Below are positions 49,467 through 57,502 of a stretch of 64,000 nucleotides of DNA, one piece after another; within the stretch, counting starts at the first letter, position 1; the number at the start of each line of letters is the position of its first letter. Under the pieces are notes generated by a model. That model saw nothing but the letters and a program-made list of their open reading frames with translations. It did no database searches and was not told the origin of the DNA. Source of the DNA: Anderseniella sp. (lineage in GTDB: Bacteria; Pseudomonadota; Alphaproteobacteria; Rhizobiales; Aestuariivirgaceae); assembly GCA_028289645.1 (NCBI GenBank), contig JANQOK010000018.1, positions 62,001-126,000 of the forward strand, read 5' to 3'. The position numbers were made by a program, and so were the translations under genes.

Positions 49467-50317
49467 AACTCGTCGAGATACCGTAACAGCTCCGCTTCCA
49501 AGTCGCCGCTCGCCTCGAAACGGAAGGCTCCGTCTGGCGTTTTCGTCACGTTGTGCAGTCCGCTTTTGAACAACAGCAGCTGCGCGGTTTCAGCGCTGCG
49601 TCGCCGATGATGCTGGCGTATTTCGTCGCGCCGTTCCGGTGGCACGTCCGGGTGGTGAATATCACAGATCAACACCACCCGGGGAGTGTTGCCGAAATGC
49701 CAAACTTCGTGCTCGAAAGAGTCGTCGAACACAAAACACTTGCCGTCCTCCCACGTCTGAAATTCGTCGTTTATGCGAATGACTGCCTTGGGGTCGGATT
49801 GCAGACCAAGCTGGATGCGCAATCTCGCATTACTGGCACCGCAGTGGGACACAATGTGCGAGTTTGGATACAGCCAGTTGATCGAAACCACGCCGGCACC
49901 GTCAGTTTCGTCAGGAAGGGCTGCTACGATTTCGGATGTTCGCGGCATCAGTCTTGCGGCATCTTCACCTTCACTGTCGAAATGCCTGAAGATTAGTGCG
50001 TCCCATTTTCCTGCCTTTACAAGATACTGACCGGCAGGATCCATTTTGGCGACAACCTCTGCTTGCAGCGTGTCCAGTTCGGATCTGATGTCGGATGCAT
50101 GTGCTTGCAAGTACTTGACGGTTTCAAATTGTGTCGGCTCATGCAGCGCGGACGCCCGCAGGTTTTCAACGAGATGAGTAGGCCGTTGTTGCGGCCCGGA
50201 CCACAAACCGCACGAAACCGCGAACTCGGCACATGCCCTTGACTTCTCCTGATCACCTGCTCTGGCGAACATATGGGCCATCGCATTGATGTTGCTTCGA
50301 AGCGCCTCTTTGTTCAT
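49463..50317 (-). CDS. Aspartyl/asparaginyl beta-hydroxylase-like oxygenase
   Basis: The 284-residue protein carries the Asp/Asn beta-hydroxylase domain at about residues 110-225. SHCGASNARLRIQLGL supplies His158, FDDSFEHEVWH supplies His203, and PRVVLICDIHHP includes Arg213 for 2-oxoglutarate. This family uses the two-histidine iron site of AspH. The helical N-terminus (1-100) is unassigned. The three cysteine-independent motifs are intact. It is read opposite to the exporter and shares a strand with the PhyH-like gene, 85 bases upstream. A likely role is beta-hydroxylation of a precursor residue. Confidence 0.9.
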   Translation of the reverse strand: MNKEALRSNINAMAHMFARAGDQEKSRACAEFAVSCGLWSGPQQRPTHLVENLRASALHEPTQFETVKYLQAHASDIRSELDTLQAEVVAKMDPAGQYLVKAGKWDALIFRHFDSEGEDAARLMPRTSEIVAALPDETDGAGVVSINWLYPNSHIVSHCGASNARLRIQLGLQSDPKAVIRINDEFQTWEDGKCFVFDDSFEHEVWHFGNTPRVVLICDIHHPDVPPERRDEIRQHHRRRSAETAQLLLFKSGLHNVTKTPDGAFRFEASGDLEAELLRYLDEF

Positions 50318-50402
50318 GTCTTGGAAACTCTCCGTTTCATTGTTTGTTGTTGATGACCGGCCCTGGGCCAGTTGGCCGGCCTAGGCGGCGTGCAGCCTCC
50401 GT

Positions 50403-51239
50403 CTATGCTGCACAACCTGTCTCTGGTCCGCGGGATTGGTCTCTGGGCAGTATTTGTCTTGTTGTCGGCATCCGGAAAGGTTGGCCGTTTTTGGGGTGAT
50501 CAGGGTTCAGGCGTGAGTGATAAATTGCATCCTCACCAAAAAATCTCAGCGTCTGGGTGCGGCGCATCTGGTGCGGATTTGTCGGCGCGCCGCCGTGTAC
50601 CGCCGCGAGGTGGAAGGCAACAACATCGCCGGGTTCGCATGCGTACGATACCACGTCAAACTCATCCGGGCGTTCTTCCACTCTGGGCATATCGCCTGCG
50701 CGATACTGCCCGAAGACCGAGGAATAGATGGGTCCCTTGTGGGACCGTCGCACCACATACAGGCTGGTATCCGCCGAGACCGGATCAAACGGAATCCACA
50801 GTGAAACAAGATTTGATGTATTGGCAGCTATGCGAAAGTCGGTGATATCCTGGTGCCAGAGTGTCGCTGGCGTTCCGGCGTCTTTCAGCAACGCCTGTTC
50901 CCCCAGATACCAGGCCGATTGGCCGGCGCCGAACAGCAGCTCGACAGCATCCTGTATGTCGGGCCGGCAGACCAGTGACTGGTATATCTCCTTGGCCGCT
51001 GGATTTTGTGCATCCTGATAGAAGAATCCCGGACCGTCCGAGTTCAGAGAACGCGCCGTGTCAAGACTGTCCACGGGCTGCGCACCGCCGTCGGCGAACA
51101 ATCGCGCAGCGGTGGGACCGGAGTGACCGATGCTCCATTCCCAGCATTTAAATGCTTCATCCAGCGTCAATTGGCTGAGCGCGCCCGGAAGGTGAACCAC
51201 ACCTTCGGTCAGAAAGGTCTGCCGGAAATCTGTTTTCAT
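50403..51239 (-). CDS. Phytanoyl-CoA dioxygenase-like oxygenase
   Basis: The 278-residue protein has the PhyH fold. The HxD motif is LWHQD (His129, Asp131), the distal His is AVHGG (His215) and Arg226/227 is the probable 2-oxoglutarate ligand. SLWIPFDPVSADTSLYVVRRSHK, quoted in part, is the family core. PhyH-family enzymes hydroxylate many small molecules and peptides. Its start codon abuts the possible first start of the following plus-strand gene, so the two genes are head to head with almost no spacer. Confidence 0.9.
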   Translation of the reverse strand: MKTDFRQTFLTEGVVHLPGALSQLTLDEAFKCWEWSIGHSGPTAARLFADGGAQPVDSLDTARSLNSDGPGFFYQDAQNPAAKEIYQSLVCRPDIQDAVELLFGAGQSAWYLGEQALLKDAGTPATLWHQDITDFRIAANTSNLVSLWIPFDPVSADTSLYVVRRSHKGPIYSSVFGQYRAGDMPRVEERPDEFDVVSYACEPGDVVAFHLAAVHGGAPTNPHQMRRTQTLRFFGEDAIYHSRLNPDHPKNGQPFRMPTTRQILPRDQSRGPETGCAA

Positions 51240-51276
51240 GGTTTACCTTGTACTGATTAATTGCTACGAATTTAGT

Positions 51277-52419
51277 ATGTACAAAGATTATATGCAACAG
51301 GCTGTATGGCGAATGCCGCAAGTTGGCATCGAGCCGGACAATGATGTTGCAGTGTTTATTGAACTGTTGCTGGCCGGGACGTCACCGCAGCTCATCGAAA
51401 CCGAGGTCAGGCCGGAAATTTTCGACCGAGTTCGCGGGCTGCCGGTGAACCTGTGCCGCGGACCCATGGGATTTGAGTTTCATCTGGCTGAAGAATTGGG
51501 GACCTGCGGAATTGGGTTTGGCTTGTACAATGAGGGAACCGACCTGGACTCGCTGCATCTTATACCGTGCGAGAACTATGGTGCTCATGCTGCGGACGGG
51601 CGTGCCGCTTTGGCATTCCTCAAGAAACTCAGGAAGGATGTGCCGCAAGTCTGGCGTGCCATCAAGGCGGCGTGGCTCGAGTTTGACATTGGTACAGACG
51701 GATTCCCAGGCTTGTTTTTCAGCATGCCCGGATATCGCGCTCATCGGGCTGATCAGCCGGATGGTCCGGGCGCTATGGAGATATGCTCACATCTGATTGA
51801 AGGGCTGCCCGGCCCCGGCCGAAACAGCCCGGTTGCGGACCGCCTGGCAAACCTGATCTCAGAGACGGCTGACATTGCGACCCTCAATCATGTGGGATGG
51901 ATGATAGGGCGCGGCGTCGACCGGTTGAAAGTCGACCTGCGGGTCGACGGACCTGAGCGGGTCATGAAATTGATTGAAAGAACCGGGCTGGCCGCCATCC
52001 GCCAGGACATCTCGTCCATCCTGGCAGAGTTCCGCAGCGTCGATGATCCAATAATGGTGCAGCTTGAAGTGGGTCCTGAAGTGGCCCCGAAGATTGGACT
52101 ACAGTTCTATTGCTTCGACTCGGCAGTTCGATTGGCATCGATACTGGACACACTGACTGACATGAATTTGGCCTGCGCGCACAAAGCCGAAGCGCTGGCG
52201 CGTTTTGCCAGGCCGCGCACCGTGCCGGCTTCGTCCTGGCCGCAGGCTGTCTGGAAACGCTACCGGCCGAGTGGGCATGAGGTCTTGCTGATTGAACATC
52301 GCACGGTTTGCCATTTCAAACTGACGCTGCGACCCGACAGACCGGTCTCCGCCAAGTGCTATGTCAACGGTGACTACCTTTGGTACGACCGAACAAATGC
52401 CTCGAGCTGCCGAATATAG
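51277..52419 (+). CDS. Unrecognised 380-residue protein of the RiPP cluster
   Basis: I do not recognise the family. The product is soluble and tryptophan-rich. It has FEFHLAEELGTCGIGFGLYN, a mixed alpha/beta middle with FDIGTDGFPGLFFS, and a C-terminal RTVCHFKLTLRPDRPVSAKCY strand pair. The start is ambiguous (51238, 51277, 51292 or 51313) because no ribosome site is clear. It heads a plus-strand run with two methyltransferases, so a tailoring or recognition role is likely. A peptide prenyltransferase-like or cyclase-like fold would be a guess. Confidence 0.75.
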   Translation: MYKDYMQQAVWRMPQVGIEPDNDVAVFIELLLAGTSPQLIETEVRPEIFDRVRGLPVNLCRGPMGFEFHLAEELGTCGIGFGLYNEGTDLDSLHLIPCENYGAHAADGRAALAFLKKLRKDVPQVWRAIKAAWLEFDIGTDGFPGLFFSMPGYRAHRADQPDGPGAMEICSHLIEGLPGPGRNSPVADRLANLISETADIATLNHVGWMIGRGVDRLKVDLRVDGPERVMKLIERTGLAAIRQDISSILAEFRSVDDPIMVQLEVGPEVAPKIGLQFYCFDSAVRLASILDTLTDMNLACAHKAEALARFARPRTVPASSWPQAVWKRYRPSGHEVLLIEHRTVCHFKLTLRPDRPVSAKCYVNGDYLWYDRTNASSCRI

Positions 52420-52458
52420 GACTGGCGTCATTAGCCAAACTGGAGAGATGGAAAAACT

Positions 52459-53232
52459 ATGAACAAGGCCATTGCGAGAGCGGATATCGACGAGTTTTAT
52501 TCGGAAAACTCCATCGCGGACTGGCGTGCCGTGCTCGGTCCGCGAATGCACTATCATTTTGGCCTGTTTCGCCCGGGCGCTTCGGCTGTGAGTGATGCCG
52601 ATATGGATGTGGCGTTGGATCGGGCTATCCAGGTGCTTTATCCGCATATACCCAAAGGATCCAGCGTGCTCGATATTGGGTGCGGCTGGGGCGGGCCTTG
52701 CGGGCTGCTGCGGGAGGAACGCGGTTGCACCGTCAAGGGTGTGACCATCAGCCATGCGCAGGCAGAGTATTGCCGCAGCCTGGGTATGGATGTGATCCAT
52801 GGCAACGCAGAACAAGACAGCACCATGTTTCCGCAACAAGTCGATGTCGCTTTGATGATGGAGTCACTTGGGCACATGAAGGACAAGGAGAAGCTGTTGC
52901 GCAGGTTGCGGGCCTGCGCGTCCAAGCTTGTAATTCGAACACATTGCAGCCTTGTGCCTCAGGATGCTGCCTTTGCCGGCACAGCATATATTGTCACGCC
53001 TGAGACCATGCGCGAATGCTTGCAACGTGCGGGATGGAATATCGAAGTCTGGTTCGACCGTCGTGTCGAGTCCATGCCGTCGATTGACGCCTGGCAGGCA
53101 AGGGTTGAACGCCTGAGCGACGACGCACTTACGGGTCATCTCAAGTTGTTTCGACGCTGGTGCGCCCACATACTGGCCAACCCGCGCGCATGGGCGCATT
53201 CTCATCCACACCTTGAAATCGTCGCCACATGA
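52459..53232 (+). CDS. SAM-dependent class I methyltransferase 1
   Basis: The 257-residue protein has the class I SAM fold, with motif I SVLDIGCGWGGPC (residues 69-81) and a downstream DVIHGNAEQD acidic loop. The post-loop segment MHYHFGLFRP near residue 30 recalls small-molecule and cyclopropane-synthase-type methyltransferases. It is about half identical by eye to the next gene. The stop overlaps that gene's ATG by 4 bases. It probably methylates a side chain or terminus of a precursor. Confidence 0.9.
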   Translation: MNKAIARADIDEFYSENSIADWRAVLGPRMHYHFGLFRPGASAVSDADMDVALDRAIQVLYPHIPKGSSVLDIGCGWGGPCGLLREERGCTVKGVTISHAQAEYCRSLGMDVIHGNAEQDSTMFPQQVDVALMMESLGHMKDKEKLLRRLRACASKLVIRTHCSLVPQDAAFAGTAYIVTPETMRECLQRAGWNIEVWFDRRVESMPSIDAWQARVERLSDDALTGHLKLFRRWCAHILANPRAWAHSHPHLEIVAT

Positions 53233-54002
53233 GTACCGCGTCGGCATTCGACATGGACGACTTTTTCTCCAGTAACGAACTGGAGAACTGGCGCCGTGTG
53301 CTCGGCCCGGGCATGCATTACCATTTTGGCCTGTTTCGCAAGGCGATGCCGGATGGCGTCAGTGATGCAGAGATGGAGGCAGGTCTCGAAAGAGCGGTAC
53401 GCTTGTTGTACCGGCATATTCCGCAAGGCGCATCGGTCTTTGATGTTGGCTGTGGCTGGGGAGGTGCGGCAAGCATGCTCGTCCAGGAACATGGTTGCAG
53501 GGTCCACGGCATAACCATAAGCAGCAGTCAGGCTGCGTATTGTCGAGGCAGAGGAATTGACGTCTCTCTGGCCGACGCCGAAGCCTCGGCAACGGTTTTC
53601 CCAGAAAAGGTCGATGTAGCGTTTCTTCTGGAGTCACTCAGCCACATTCGGGATAAAGAGACGCTGTTGTGCCGTTTGCGGCGCTGCAGCGACACGCTTG
53701 TGCTGCGAACCCATTGCAGCCTGCAGCCCATTGACGACGCATTTGGCGGCTCCATGTCCATGATGCCGCGCGGTGATCTGGAGAAAATGATCACTCGCGC
53801 CGGATGGCGTGTTCGACAGTCGGTTGATCGCAGAATTGAATCGATGCCGACAGTGCAGGGATGGCGCGAACGTCTGAAGTGCCTGCCAGAAGAATGCGTT
53901 ACCGGACAGTTGCAGGTATTGAAGAAGCTGTGCGCGGAAATGACGGAGCGGCCGCAATTCTGGGCCCGTTGGCATCCGCTGGTCGAGATTATTGCTGACT
54001 AG
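53229..54002 (+). CDS. SAM-dependent class I methyltransferase 2 (tandem paralogue)
   Basis: The 257-residue protein parallels the preceding one along its length. Shared landmarks are GMHYHFGLFR, SVFDVGCGWGGAAS and a LRTHCSLQP-type segment in the same places. It is therefore a tandem duplication that has diverged, perhaps to a second residue. It precedes the first precursor gene by 142 bases, an interval that carries a promoter candidate. Confidence 0.9.
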   Translation: MSTASAFDMDDFFSSNELENWRRVLGPGMHYHFGLFRKAMPDGVSDAEMEAGLERAVRLLYRHIPQGASVFDVGCGWGGAASMLVQEHGCRVHGITISSSQAAYCRGRGIDVSLADAEASATVFPEKVDVAFLLESLSHIRDKETLLCRLRRCSDTLVLRTHCSLQPIDDAFGGSMSMMPRGDLEKMITRAGWRVRQSVDRRIESMPTVQGWRERLKCLPEECVTGQLQVLKKLCAEMTERPQFWARWHPLVEIIAD

Positions 54003-54076
54003 GTCTTTCAATGGACCGGACAGGTCGCCGAAAGGCAAAAATCCAGCCAAAACATCAAATGTTGAGCGGTGTGCTA

Positions 54077-54105
54077 TTGCCAGATAGGGCGTGTACGGAT
54101 ATATT
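54077..54105 (+). promoter_or_regulatory. Promoter candidate for the first precursor gene
   Basis: TTGCCA (54077-54082) and TATATT (54100-54105) are separated by 17 bases; each matches the sigma-70 consensus at five of six positions. The -10 lies in an AT-rich patch. Predicted transcription would start about 30 bases before the precursor ATG. This is the best by-eye promoter in the cluster. Confidence 0.6.
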
Positions 54106-54144
54106 TAATCTGTATGGTAACAAACTCTCACATGGGTACAGCAA

Positions 54145-54426
54145 ATGTCACAAGATCAGAATCCCGATGCCGTAGCGGCGAAAATCATCTCCAAAGCCTG
54201 GAGTGATAGTGATTTCAAAGCACAACTCCTGGATGACCCGCGCGGAGCGTTGGCCGGAATGGGAACAGAAGTGCCTTCCGACGTCAACATGGTTGTGGTT
54301 GAAGACACCGCCGACACGGTCCATTTTGTAATACCTCGGGCCCCGTCTGATTCCGAGCTCAGTGAGAGTGAACTGGATTCGATTGCTGCTGGGGCCGGCG
54401 CCGGCAGCGCGCCTTGGGTCGCCTGA
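54145..54426 (+). CDS. NHLP-leader RiPP precursor, Cys-free core
   Basis: The 93-residue peptide has a nitrile-hydratase-alpha-like leader. AKIISKAWSDSDFKAQLLDD and the DTADTVHFVIPRAP segment follow the family pattern, and the leader ends LDSIAAG. Cleavage after residue 83 would leave a 10-residue core, AGAGSAPWVA. The core has one Ser and no Cys, so it cannot form a lanthionine. It has glycines that a YcaO/TfuA pair could thioamidate, plus Pro and Trp. It is followed by tfuA and ycaO. A hairpin lies just after the stop. Confidence 0.9.
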   Translation: MSQDQNPDAVAAKIISKAWSDSDFKAQLLDDPRGALAGMGTEVPSDVNMVVVEDTADTVHFVIPRAPSDSELSESELDSIAAGAGAGSAPWVA

Positions 54427-54436
54427 GTATCATACT

Positions 54437-54469
54437 GACCTGCGGCTTTCGCGACGGCGGTGCCAGGTC
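54437..54469 (+). other. Inverted repeat between the first precursor and tfuA
   Basis: GACCTG (54437-54442) pairs with CAGGTC (54464-54469) across a GC-rich loop. There is no T-tract, so it is not a standard intrinsic terminator. It could lower read-through or stabilise the precursor mRNA relative to the downstream enzymes. Confidence 0.4.
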
Positions 54470-54486
54470 GCTTGTGCTCACAGACA

Positions 54487-55839
54487 ATGACACACGAACT
54501 GGCCCGCCTGTCGCCAGGCAGCGACACGGTAGTGTTTCTCGGACCAACATTGCCGAAGGACGAAGCGCAGCGAATTCTGCCGACTGCAGATATCTTGCCG
54601 CCGGTCAGGTTCGGAGACTTGTACGCTCTGATCGCCTCACAAGTCGATACGGTCATCATTATAGATGGTGTATTTCACGGACACCCGCCGGTCTGGCAGC
54701 GTGAGATTGCTGCCGCGCTGGCCGCTGGTATGCGAGTGGTTGGTGCTGCGAGCATGGGGGCATTGCGGGCGCTCGAACTAGCTCCGTACGGGATGATCGG
54801 AATTGGTCAGGTCGTGCGCTGGTACCGTGACGGCCAGATTGAGGGCGATGATGAAGTAGCCTTGTTGCATGCCGATGAAGAGATGCACTATCTGCCATTG
54901 AGCCTGCCTCTCGTGGATGTTCGCGCGGCACTGGATGACATGGTGCTGCACAATGGACTGCACAGCGACACCGCTAAGCAGATTATCAAAAGACTCAAAA
55001 GCCTGAGCCACGCCGACCGGGCACGGGATAAGGTGTTGGCGATTGCGGAAGAGGCGGGTGTGCTGCCAGCAGCAAGGACCGAAATCGCCGAGCGTCTAGG
55101 CCCGTCCTGTCCGGGTCTCAAGGCGAGGGATGCGAAAGAAGTCCTAACTCTTTGCCGCGATCCGGATCAGGTGGCGTCATGCAACGAACTGATCCTCGAC
55201 CATCCAGTTCGGGCTATTGATATGCCTGTCAGACTGTTGGAACCCGTCATGATGCGGGCTGCGTGCGCCAGAGATGGGGCACGGGTTCGATTGTTGGACG
55301 TTCTGCAGCTTGCCAAGAACAATGAAGCTGCCTGCGCGAAGCGGGTCCAGGACGAGGGTCGGCGCTGGTTTCTGCAGGACTGGTGCACGCGGACCGCGAT
55401 TGGCCCGGATGAACAAGCATTTGCGGAGTTTGTGGAAACCTGGATCGGACTGCACTGCGCTGGAAACCTGGATACATGGCTATGTGAGAACGGGCTGTGC
55501 AAGGACGAATTGCGGCCGCTCCTGGCTGGTCGCTGCGTTGAAGACTGGCTTGCGGGACAACCTGTTGAGACACTTCCGTTGACTGCTGCGGCAAAACAGG
55601 ATCTCACGATTGATTTCATTCTCGCCGATTGGGCGCGGCGCCTGCAGATAACGCCGCCTGATGAGTGCAATGGCAGCACAGCGACCGTTGCACAATGGCT
55701 GATACGGCGCACTCCGGGGCATTTCGGTGCCATAAGTTGGCATCCGGATCGCGCGCTGATCGAAAGCCTTCAGGTTGAAGGGGAGGTAGCCCGTTTGGCT
55801 TTGGGGATGTGTGCGCAAGGTGGCGTTGATGGATGCTGA
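54487..55839 (+). CDS. TfuA-like protein
   Basis: TfuA-like proteins work with YcaO enzymes and are implicated in thioamide formation. The 450-residue product has the TfuA domain at about residues 14-200. VVFLGPTLP (residues 15-23), DTVIIIDGVFHG and GAASMGALRALELAPYGM are visible. The C-terminal 250 residues are helical and unassigned. ATG 54487 is used; GTG 54460 would start inside the hairpin and lies before the conserved part. It overlaps ycaO by 11 bases. Confidence 0.93.
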   Translation: MTHELARLSPGSDTVVFLGPTLPKDEAQRILPTADILPPVRFGDLYALIASQVDTVIIIDGVFHGHPPVWQREIAAALAAGMRVVGAASMGALRALELAPYGMIGIGQVVRWYRDGQIEGDDEVALLHADEEMHYLPLSLPLVDVRAALDDMVLHNGLHSDTAKQIIKRLKSLSHADRARDKVLAIAEEAGVLPAARTEIAERLGPSCPGLKARDAKEVLTLCRDPDQVASCNELILDHPVRAIDMPVRLLEPVMMRAACARDGARVRLLDVLQLAKNNEAACAKRVQDEGRRWFLQDWCTRTAIGPDEQAFAEFVETWIGLHCAGNLDTWLCENGLCKDELRPLLAGRCVEDWLAGQPVETLPLTAAAKQDLTIDFILADWARRLQITPPDECNGSTATVAQWLIRRTPGHFGAISWHPDRALIESLQVEGEVARLALGMCAQGGVDGC

Positions 55840-57031
55840 GACGTTTATCGAAGCCCTCAACGCCGAGGCCGTCAAGCAGGAGCAACTGCGTAGTCGCTCG
55901 TTTGCAGACACATTGGACTGGATCGCGCCATTGCTTTCGCGTTGCGGAGTGACGCGCGTCACCTCGGTTACCGGCCTCGACAGTCTAGGTATCCCGACCT
56001 ACTGCTCGGTTCGCCCCGGCGGCATGATCCTGCAAGTTTCAAATGGCAAGGGATTGACGACGGAAGCTGCTCAAGCATCGGCTGCGATGGAGGCGATCGA
56101 GCTCTTCCATGCCGAAACACCTGACCCGGCCAAGTTGCGGACAATCAGCGCAGCCGGACTTTCTGCGAGAGCTGAAGGAGCGCGTCTGCTCTGCCCGGAT
56201 GAACTGCCACGGCCTCGCGATGTCTATTTTTCTCCGGACTTCCTGGGGGAGTGGACCCACGGCACGGACTTGCTTACGGGACAGGAAGTCTGGGTGCCTT
56301 CCGGGGCGGTATACCTGTTTCGCCGGCCGGCAACACATCACATCCACACCAACGGGATTGCGTCGGGAAACACCGTTGCGGAAGCGCAGCTGCACGCACT
56401 CTACGAACTGGTTGAGCGAGACGCGATGGCCAGGCTTTACTCGAATGGTGTTCTGAAAATTCGCGAGCGAGCGACGATTGTCGACACCACAACTATCGAT
56501 GAACCGGTATTGCGGGCCCTGCTGGACCGCTGCCATGCCTGCGACACCAATGTAGTGCTGTTGTCGCTTCCCAGCGCCATACCGGTTCACTCATTTTGGG
56601 CCGTATTTCTGGGAGAGACGTCAATTGCAGAGGTATCGACGTTTAACATAGGCAGCGGCTGCCACATTGATCCGGTCGTCGCAGCAACCAGAGCTTTGAC
56701 GGAGGCTGCGCAGGCCCGGCTCGCCTTCATTCATGGCGGCCGCGATGATGTTGTGCAAAAGCCGGTCAGCCGGGCAAAGCATGTCAAGCAAAGTACTGCT
56801 TACCGGTTTTTTGCCGACCTTACTCCTGATGGTTCATGGCATGACATAGTGAAGCTTGATACCATCAAGGCGAGCTTGGATCCGGGCGCAATGTCCGAGA
56901 TCATGGTGACCGCTCTTGCCGATGCCGGGCTAGGGCCTTTGTTTGCTTTCGACCTCACAAAGAGCGGCATTGAAATTCCGGTCGTTCGGGTGATCGGCCC
57001 TAAGCTGGGTTTCAGGCCAGCGCTGCATTGA
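55829..57031 (+). CDS. YcaO-domain ATP-dependent peptide cyclase/thioamidase
   Basis: YcaO enzymes use ATP to activate peptide amides. The 400-residue product has SNGKGLTTEAAQASAAMEAIE, with Ser84, Glu88 and Glu91 in the expected ATP/Mg site. HALYELVERDAM adds Glu193 and Glu196. The C-terminus does not end in the PxPxP of azoline-forming YcaOs, which fits a TfuA-partnered YcaO. No dehydrogenase or E1-like partner is present, so azole formation is less likely than thioamidation. ATG 55829 has AAGG upstream; GTG 55811 is an alternative. Confidence 0.93.
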   Translation: MDAETFIEALNAEAVKQEQLRSRSFADTLDWIAPLLSRCGVTRVTSVTGLDSLGIPTYCSVRPGGMILQVSNGKGLTTEAAQASAAMEAIELFHAETPDPAKLRTISAAGLSARAEGARLLCPDELPRPRDVYFSPDFLGEWTHGTDLLTGQEVWVPSGAVYLFRRPATHHIHTNGIASGNTVAEAQLHALYELVERDAMARLYSNGVLKIRERATIVDTTTIDEPVLRALLDRCHACDTNVVLLSLPSAIPVHSFWAVFLGETSIAEVSTFNIGSGCHIDPVVAATRALTEAAQARLAFIHGGRDDVVQKPVSRAKHVKQSTAYRFFADLTPDGSWHDIVKLDTIKASLDPGAMSEIMVTALADAGLGPLFAFDLTKSGIEIPVVRVIGPKLGFRPALH

Positions 57032-57152
57032 TCGAAGGCAACGGCTGCCAACAGCGACCTCACCCATTTCCTTGACAGATGCCATTGCGATCCGTGAACG
57101 GATGATGTAAATTTGTGACGAGTACTGATCAATTCACGGAAAGGTTACCCGC

Positions 57153-57440
57153 ATGGCTCACCAGGGAAATTACAAAGCAATCCAGCAGGAAATCATCGCT
57201 CAGACATTGGTTGATCCGGATTTCAGGGCAAGATTCGTCGAAGATCCCCGTGGTGTGCTCGAAGAAAAGGGGATTCCACGATCTGAAACACCTCATTTCG
57301 TGCTTGTCGAGGATTCCGCGGAAAAGTTTCACATGATTCTGCCGCCGGCTCCGGTTGAAGGCCCACTGGATGACGATGACCTCGAAGCCATTGCCGCAGG
57401 CGGAAGTTGTTGCTCGATGCACTGTCTGGGCAGTTGGTAA
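57153..57440 (+). CDS. NHLP-leader lanthipeptide precursor
   Basis: The 95-residue peptide has an NHLP leader with QQEIIAQTLVDPDFRARFVE, VEDSAEKFHMILPPAPVEG and the end LEAIAAGG (Gly84). The C39 cut would leave an 11-residue core, SCCSMHCLGSW. This core has three Ser and three Cys, suited to LanM dehydration and cyclisation, and a terminal Trp. AAAGG precedes the ATG. The following genes encode the diiron-enzyme candidate and LanM. Confidence 0.93.
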   Translation: MAHQGNYKAIQQEIIAQTLVDPDFRARFVEDPRGVLEEKGIPRSETPHFVLVEDSAEKFHMILPPAPVEGPLDDDDLEAIAAGGSCCSMHCLGSW

Positions 57441-57461
57441 CTGGGATTTCCAGGTGCTGTT

Positions 57462-57488
57462 AAGGCGCGCCGGCAGGTGCGCAGCCTT
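57462..57488 (+). other. Hairpin after the lanthipeptide precursor
   Basis: AAGGC-GCGC (57462-57470) pairs with GCGC-A-GCCTT (57479-57488) around an 8-base loop, with one bulged A. There is no T-tract. It stands between the precursor stop and the diiron-enzyme gene, where a partial terminator or mRNA-stability hairpin would raise precursor output relative to enzymes. Confidence 0.45.
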
Positions 57489-57502
57489 CAGGATCAGTTG
57501 AA

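Noticed and set aside
54145-57031. A classical azole-forming (TOMM) cluster
   Set aside because: No flavin dehydrogenase or E1-like protein is present, the YcaO lacks a PxPxP tail and the adjacent core has no Cys or Thr.
57072-57105. TTGACA 80 bases before the second NHLP precursor
   Set aside because: No acceptable -10 hexamer lies 16-18 bases downstream, so I did not call a promoter.
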